Part shown: one piece after another, positions 60,001-64,000 of the stretch
How the letters are laid out: each line of letters opens with the position of its first letter
Position numbering within the stretch: position 1 is the stretch's first letter
Assembly (NCBI RefSeq): GCF_003555545.1
Contig: NZ_CP032157.1
Span: forward strand, 1,926,546-1,990,545
Reading direction: 5' to 3'
From: Paraflavitalea soli
GTDB lineage: Bacteria; Bacteroidota; Bacteroidia; Chitinophagales; Chitinophagaceae
DNA: 64,000 nucleotides
Translations under genes and position numbers: made by a program
The notes under the pieces: generated by a model
What the model saw: only the letters and a program-made list of their open reading frames with translations
Databases searched by the model: none
Told to the model about the DNA's origin: nothing

Positions 60001-62962
60001 GAGCCTGGTGGAAGGCGGGGAAGAACAGTTCAACCAGCTGCAGGAAAGCGGCGCCATCGGGCGAACCGTGGCGCGTATCAATGCCGCCGTGGCCCGGCTC
60101 AACATGACGCCCACCTATATTGTCAACCTCTTTATTTCCTTATGGAACTCATTTAGCATAAATGACCTGGCCAACCCCATCGCAGCCTTCCAACGCATCA
60201 TCGACCGCTTTGGCGAACCCATTGCCCGCCTGATCGCCTTCGTGATCGAGATCGTGCGGATCGTAATAGAAGTCATCCTGCAGGTGATGAACTTCCCGAC
60301 CGACCTCATTGCCAATATCATCAGCAAGGCCATGCAGGCCGTTGACATGATCAAGCGCAATCCGGTGGGTTTCCTGAAAAACCTGCTGCGCGCCATCAAA
60401 CAGGGCTTTATACAGTTCTTCGCCAATATTGGCACCCATCTCATGACGGGACTCACCGCCTGGCTCATGGCCGAATTGAGGGATGCCAATGTGCCGGCGC
60501 CGGAAAACTTCACCCTGCAGGGTGTTATCCGGTGGATCTTACAGGTGTTGGGCATCAGCATGGAAGCCGTATGGACCAAATTAGCAGCCCATCCCCGCAT
60601 TGGTCCCCAGCGCGTGGCCCGCATCCGCAGCCTCATCAATACCCTCGAAGGTATCTGGACCTTTATACGCGATGTGCAGGAAAGAGGTATCGCAGCGATC
60701 TGGGAGCGCATTCAATCCCAGCTCACCCAACTGTGGGATACCGTACTCAATGCCATCAAGACCTGGATCATGGAACGCATCATCAATGCAGTAACCACCA
60801 GGTTGCTCAGCCTGCTCGATCCCACCGGCATCATGGCCGTGATCAACAGCGCCATCGCCCTGTACCGCGCCGTACAAAGCTTTATCCGCTACCTGCGGCA
60901 AATGCTTGAGATCGTCAACTCATTCGTAGAAGGGGTTGTTGAAATAGCCAGCGGCAATATTTCCACGGCTGCCAATTTCCTGGAACGCACCATGGCCAGA
61001 GCCGTACCCATCATGATCGGCTTCCTGGCCAACCAGGTTGGCCTCAGCGGCCTGGGTCGCCGGATCGGTGAAATGGTCGTTGTGGCCCGTGGGTTGGTAG
61101 ACAGGGCCCTTACCTGGCTGGTGAACCGCTGTGTGGATACTGCCTTTGCAATACTTGACCGGTTGCTGGCCATGGGCCGCGATGCCATTGGCGGTGGTGG
61201 TACCCCCGAAGAAAGAGTAGAAAATGCAGTAAGGGACGCCCAGACAGCCGTGAATGGCCTCTCCGGATCAAGAGTGGGCCGAGCTGTGTTAAGACCGATC
61301 CTTGGAGCCATCAGGCTACGGTATGGATTGACCTCTCTCGAAATGGAGCGGCAGGAAGGTGCCTGGATGGTAGTAGGCGTACTAAACCCAAGGCGTGCCC
61401 GCCCTGTAAACAAAGAAGGCGAACCAGAAGCCGCTACCGAAACAGGAGAGGGATTTCTGGCAGCTGATGGCAAACGCTATGTAATACAGAATAACGTAGG
61501 TTCTTTGACTACCTTTGAGGTGCCCGGCAGGTTTATTCAAAACTTTATTCCCCGCCCGGGCAATGATATTGCTTATGTAGCCAACGTACCCACCATCCCG
61601 CCGCGGGAAAACCCATCGCCCCTTACCCCGTCCAGCATTGCTCAACTATATCGCGAGGGCGCTTTCGACAATGCAGAAGACCTCAAGAGCCGCTTTGCAC
61701 TGATCATTGGTGTAAACGCCTATCGCGATCTGAAAGGGGAAAAAGAGCCCCAGGTGAGTGCACAGGTTAGTGGTTTCAACTGGACCGCCTACTCCCTGGG
61801 ATTGTTTGGTATGTCGTGGGTGCCACGCTGGTGCGAAGAAAGAAGGAACGGCGATAGCAGGTCCCTGGTAGAGGTCACAGATTTCAGCATTGTACGCAAT
61901 GCATACAACACTTGTTCCGACAAAGCGGCAGCGGAAGCGTATGAACGGTCAAAGATCGTACAACGAACAATCCCTTATGGATTGATCCGTGATAAGATCA
62001 GGAGCCATCCCTTTACCAACGAGGCAGTAAGTGCATTGCAGGCCTGGAGCCGTACAGCCTATATCCATACAGGCGACCCCGATGCCGTAAACCTGCGGGC
62101 TACGCCGGGCGGTATAGACCAAAATGGACTGCGGCAAAAATCATCGGCGTTTGCCAATGGCCTCTTCGACCGCTACGATCAGATCATACGCGAATCAGAA
62201 GCCCGGTCTGCGGGCATTGCGCCGGCCATCGTATCGGGCGGCTATGAATTCAGGCTGCAGTTGGAAGGTGGTGATGTAGCGATCAGCCAGCAGCTGACCT
62301 ACCTGGCGAGCCAGTTGGATATCGCTATCCGTGAGCGTATCGCCCGTATCAATACTACCGTGGTATATTTCCCCGAACCCAATACCGCTTTTAGAGTTGA
62401 TGCAGTGGTATCCGCTACACGAAAGAGTGCTACACTCTTTGGCACCCGCGCACAAGAGGGCGCAACTGCAGTACGGCGCATATTGCGTACCCGGCCAACC
62501 GGCGAGGTCTTGTTCGATTCAAGGGCCCGGCTGGCCACCCGGAGCGACCGGTTCGCCGTTGGTTCAGAAGGCGCAGGTTCATTCAGCCTGGAAGACGGTA
62601 TCCTTGACCGGCTGACAGTGCAAGGTATCAAAACCATCGTGGCACAGGAACAATCCCATGCCGACGTAACCGACTTTATAAGGAGGATCAAGGAAGCTTA
62701 TCCTGGCAGCCGCGATATGTCTGCCGAATATACCCGGCAACTGAACCTGCTTTATGCAAACTATGTAGCCATAGAAAGGCTGGCAAACGATGCTACCCTG
62801 GATGCACTAAGAGCCGAATTGGCAAGGGCCGCCCCCGATTTCGATATGTCTGGCATCAGCGCCTGCCTGGTTACCAGCACCCCTCAAAGTCTCACTCAGA
62901 TCAAGCAGATCGCGATAGAGATAAGCCGTACCATCGCTCAATTCATCAGGCGATATATTTAG
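57050..62962 (+). CDS. Giant eCIS cargo protein: DUF4157, CHAP-like, helical repeats and unknown C-terminus
   Basis: The 1970-residue protein starts with a likely disordered region (1-195) that holds the motif FFG-x5-PFFSPSALIQTK and many short xQ(R/T/P)(K/M/Q) motifs. DUF4157 (about 197-290) has the zinc motif HELTH at 267-271. A CHAP-like domain (about 305-490) has Cys398 in PSWCGIF, His448 in LSHFAMVE and Asn464/466 in VNGNT. After a second motif-rich linker (490-625), helical modules with LGxDPxT at about 681, 822 and 961 repeat every ~140 residues; amphipathic helices continue to about 1420. The C-terminal 500 residues are not recognised; D-P-D at 1676-1678 resembles a glycosyltransferase metal motif. 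It is probably loaded into the eCIS tube. Confidence 0.8.
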   Translation: MFASADKTTRHSQVQQKAADPAAFLQRKAEPAFFGGKQNEPFFSPSALIQTKLSISQPNDPHEREADAIAERVMTMPEPASAAVPAPAPVGETEREVQKQEDDLAPMPAMEIAPKLQCKEEKEEEKKIQPKLSDSILRKDDETGVEVKEPAIPELPALITIDRKIRGPCLPTIIQRQGRAPPTPHHSFESSLQSTKGSGSPLPDSTRSFMENRFGADFSGVRIHTGSTAVQLNREVHAQAFAHGNDVYFNSGKYAPHTPDGGFLLAHELTHTIQQGASKTLSPTAIAAKRQTIYRQAADASPPRISNLDAAVNIAKGEIGKVDAGTLGPDGFRTGWDRLVDYFQTSFGSERILAEGAPYKPGTVNIAHIKNRKIISGMKPNQPDPTVRENRDAMPSWCGIFVFWALNKAGLPMPKWVLGKAPVNPAAAYPKGYAPRPGDIAYRNKLSHFAMVEKTEGTDVYTVNGNTAGENNLGGQIQVKKHALKDWTAFFDPLYGIDPNSVSAPAMAARPKTLQQLQQEIFGTVQRMEEAGEEMTAESSEQAATVQTKPETGSLEVNAAGKLQTIAPTVPAVQTKQKPPASAAPETQEKDKLSIEAPSPVPGLQRMMDTGPPAAPITGISGGRSGDIIQCSFLDDAMAHIVDFLSDIPITLDIDVAKGWLLGKVRQLLSYIPGYRALGVILGYDPVTSYRIERNGRNFIEAALDILPGGSMLQRKLEELGALDRAAAWLDTQLAGIEAIVANVRNEFFTAWEALGVRNILDGPTAILRNFGSIIERAINNIVRFAVTAAEQLLSMVKEYLINQLVTFIREQTPAYPLLRVVLGKDPVTEEEVPRNGTNILNAMLELSEAGREQRRQMQDTGTFERVAAWIDTGIGIFSGAYEQIINAFHNIWNHVSIDSLMDPVGTFRMIYNEFAAPVGRVLQYMADTAIMILTFIKEVLMRRLSVWARTVRGYPLVTVLLGKDPFTDETVPRSIPNIIRGFMSLVEGGEEQFNQLQESGAIGRTVARINAAVARLNMTPTYIVNLFISLWNSFSINDLANPIAAFQRIIDRFGEPIARLIAFVIEIVRIVIEVILQVMNFPTDLIANIISKAMQAVDMIKRNPVGFLKNLLRAIKQGFIQFFANIGTHLMTGLTAWLMAELRDANVPAPENFTLQGVIRWILQVLGISMEAVWTKLAAHPRIGPQRVARIRSLINTLEGIWTFIRDVQERGIAAIWERIQSQLTQLWDTVLNAIKTWIMERIINAVTTRLLSLLDPTGIMAVINSAIALYRAVQSFIRYLRQMLEIVNSFVEGVVEIASGNISTAANFLERTMARAVPIMIGFLANQVGLSGLGRRIGEMVVVARGLVDRALTWLVNRCVDTAFAILDRLLAMGRDAIGGGGTPEERVENAVRDAQTAVNGLSGSRVGRAVLRPILGAIRLRYGLTSLEMERQEGAWMVVGVLNPRRARPVNKEGEPEAATETGEGFLAADGKRYVIQNNVGSLTTFEVPGRFIQNFIPRPGNDIAYVANVPTIPPRENPSPLTPSSIAQLYREGAFDNAEDLKSRFALIIGVNAYRDLKGEKEPQVSAQVSGFNWTAYSLGLFGMSWVPRWCEERRNGDSRSLVEVTDFSIVRNAYNTCSDKAAAEAYERSKIVQRTIPYGLIRDKIRSHPFTNEAVSALQAWSRTAYIHTGDPDAVNLRATPGGIDQNGLRQKSSAFANGLFDRYDQIIRESEARSAGIAPAIVSGGYEFRLQLEGGDVAISQQLTYLASQLDIAIRERIARINTTVVYFPEPNTAFRVDAVVSATRKSATLFGTRAQEGATAVRRILRTRPTGEVLFDSRARLATRSDRFAVGSEGAGSFSLEDGILDRLTVQGIKTIVAQEQSHADVTDFIRRIKEAYPGSRDMSAEYTRQLNLLYANYVAIERLANDATLDALRAELARAAPDFDMSGISACLVTSTPQSLTQIKQIAIEISRTIAQFIRRYI

Positions 62963-62986
62963 ATTGACCAATAGTAAAATTGATCT

Positions 62987-63496
62987 ATGCACCAACAAGC
63001 GAACCAACTTTTACGCAACGATGTGGAGACCTTCAATGCCTGGCGGATAGAACATCCCGACGAAGAGATCGATTTGTCCGGGCAAGTGTATGATGGATGC
63101 GAACTTTTTGAAGCGTATCTCTTTCATATCAATTTTACCGGTTGCAGCTTCAGGGGCGCCAACTTGCAGGAATGCCTGTTCTCCGGTGCAATACTGGACA
63201 AAGTCGATTGCACAGGCGCCAATTGCTCCTTTGTACAATTTGGTCCGGCAGAACTGATCAACGTAGCGTTACAAAACAAATTGGGAGGCTATCTCTTGCA
63301 GGGAGCCAGCCTGCGGGAAGCCATATTCACCAATGCCGATCTCTCCAGGTCATCATTCCGCGAAACAGATGTTGAAGGGGCTGATTTTAGGGGTGCGATC
63401 CTTAGAGGCACCAAATTCTTCCACACCAATTATGAAGCTGCCCGCTTTGATGACAACGCGGGCGACCAGGCATTGTTCTTACCCATCAATCAGTAA
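62987..63496 (+). CDS. Pentapeptide-repeat protein between two eCIS cargo genes
   Basis: The 169-residue protein has pentapeptide repeats of the A(D/N)Lxx type through much of its length: FTGCSFRGANLQECLFSGAI, DKVDCTGANC, then NADLSRSSFRETDVEGADFR. Such proteins fold as a right-handed four-sided helix; some mimic DNA to inhibit gyrase, others have structural or regulatory roles. The first 40 residues are polar and helical. It lies 24 bases after the giant cargo gene and 18 before the next, so it belongs to the cargo module; immunity or cargo delivery are both possible. No enzymatic motif is present. Confidence 0.85.
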   Translation: MHQQANQLLRNDVETFNAWRIEHPDEEIDLSGQVYDGCELFEAYLFHINFTGCSFRGANLQECLFSGAILDKVDCTGANCSFVQFGPAELINVALQNKLGGYLLQGASLREAIFTNADLSRSSFRETDVEGADFRGAILRGTKFFHTNYEAARFDDNAGDQALFLPINQ

Positions 63497-63514
63497 AGAT
63501 CAAAATCAATCAGT

Positions 63515-64000
63515 ATGAGACCTACCTATATCCGCCGCATTCGCCGCAAACCAACCGCTTCCAAAGACAATCCTGTCTTTCGCAAAGAAGGACAAAAGGA
63601 AAACACCTTCTTTGGAGAAGCTGCTGCCGGGCCTTTCTTTGCACCCAGCCCTGTACTGCAACGGAAATGTGCCAGCTGCGCCAATGAAGAAAATGAAATA
63701 AACCGGCTGCCGGAGAAAAAGGAAGAAGATGAAAAGAAAGTACAACGCAAGGAAGAAAAAAAAGAGGAAGACCTGAAGGTGCAGCGTATGACAGGCAAAG
63801 AAGAGGAAGAGAAAAAACTGAACCGTAAAGAGCATAACGACACTGCCACTACCGAAACCACGGCCAACTATATAAGCGGTATAGACGGAAAGGGAGAAGC
63901 CCTTTCTTCCCAATCGCAGGATTTCTTTGGCAGCCGCATGGGCTACGACTTTGGTCATGTACGCATACATACCGGTGCCGCCGCCGCCCAAAGCGCCAGG
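63515..64000 (+). CDS. Second DUF4157 eCIS cargo protein, 3'-truncated by window end
   Basis: The frame is open to the last base and is not closed in this window. It encodes at least 162 residues: a basic start (MRPTYIRRIRRKP), then the motif FFG-x5-PFFAPSPVLQRK, which matches the start of the giant cargo protein position for position. A KCASCANEE Cys-pair and a Lys/Glu-rich stretch follow (about 70-105) with repeated VQRK/VQRM motifs. The end, FGSRMGYDFGHVRIHTG, is the start of the DUF4157 domain. The zinc HExxH should lie beyond the window. It is probably a second cargo of the eCIS. Confidence 0.85.
   Translation, partial: MRPTYIRRIRRKPTASKDNPVFRKEGQKENTFFGEAAAGPFFAPSPVLQRKCASCANEENEINRLPEKKEEDEKKVQRKEEKKEEDLKVQRMTGKEEEEKKLNRKEHNDTATTETTANYISGIDGKGEALSSQSQDFFGSRMGYDFGHVRIHTGAAAAQSAR

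Overview
The window looks like chromosomal DNA of a Bacteroidota bacterium, most like Chitinophagaceae. The evidence is promoters matching TTG-N18-TAnnTTTG (for example 5003-5031), a very large secreted protein with a C-terminal type IX secretion sorting domain (9206-12211), several LytTR regulator/LytS-type kinase pairs, a PUR/DUF3276 protein and lipoproteins with a cysteine lipobox. Genus cannot be fixed from the sequence alone. I saw no tRNA, rRNA, CRISPR array, transposase or integrase.

Positions 1-36.6 kb are ordinary chromosome on both strands. They hold an NlpC/P60 hydrolase cut by the window edge, a collagen-motif lipoprotein, an NAPE-PLD-like metallohydrolase, an ABC exporter, a DUF3276 protein, glucose-6-phosphate isomerase, threonine aldolase, a giant T9SS-secreted protein, a YaeR-like VOC protein and a hemerythrin-like protein. 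A sensory cluster follows at 15.1-28.4 kb: a propeller sensor, a tandem kinase-kinase-LytTR operon, an OmpA-like protein, an ECF sigma factor, a short AraC regulator and a second LytTR/kinase pair. After that come an M23 peptidase, an ArsR/SRPBCC pair, an STN-esterase fusion and a MacB/FtsX-like permease, which ends at a strong terminator (36621-36655).

From 37.0 kb to the right edge every gene is on the + strand and tightly packed. This is an extracellular contractile injection system (eCIS; Afp/PVC/MAC-like). In order: cap/terminator (Pvc16-like), an unrecognised protein, one large sheath, two tube proteins, a small Afp6-like protein, a LysM baseplate hub, a VgrG-like spike, a PAAR tip, a gp25-like wedge protein, two baseplate arms (Pvc11/Pvc12-like), a Pvc13-position candidate fibre and a tape measure protein. 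The last part is cargo: a 1970-residue protein joining DUF4157, a CHAP-like domain, helical repeats and an unrecognised C-terminus; a pentapeptide-repeat protein; and the start of a second DUF4157 protein cut by the window end. The AAA+ ATPase usual for eCIS is not in the window and probably lies further right.

Non-coding features worth attention are three near-identical leaders just before the PAAR, gp25 and Pvc11 genes (44641-45619), a 7-bp repeat family that recurs in intergenic gaps, a dispersed palindromic element in five gaps, a 21-bp-periodic direct repeat (25560-25615) and a terminator with no gene on its strand (8043-8068).
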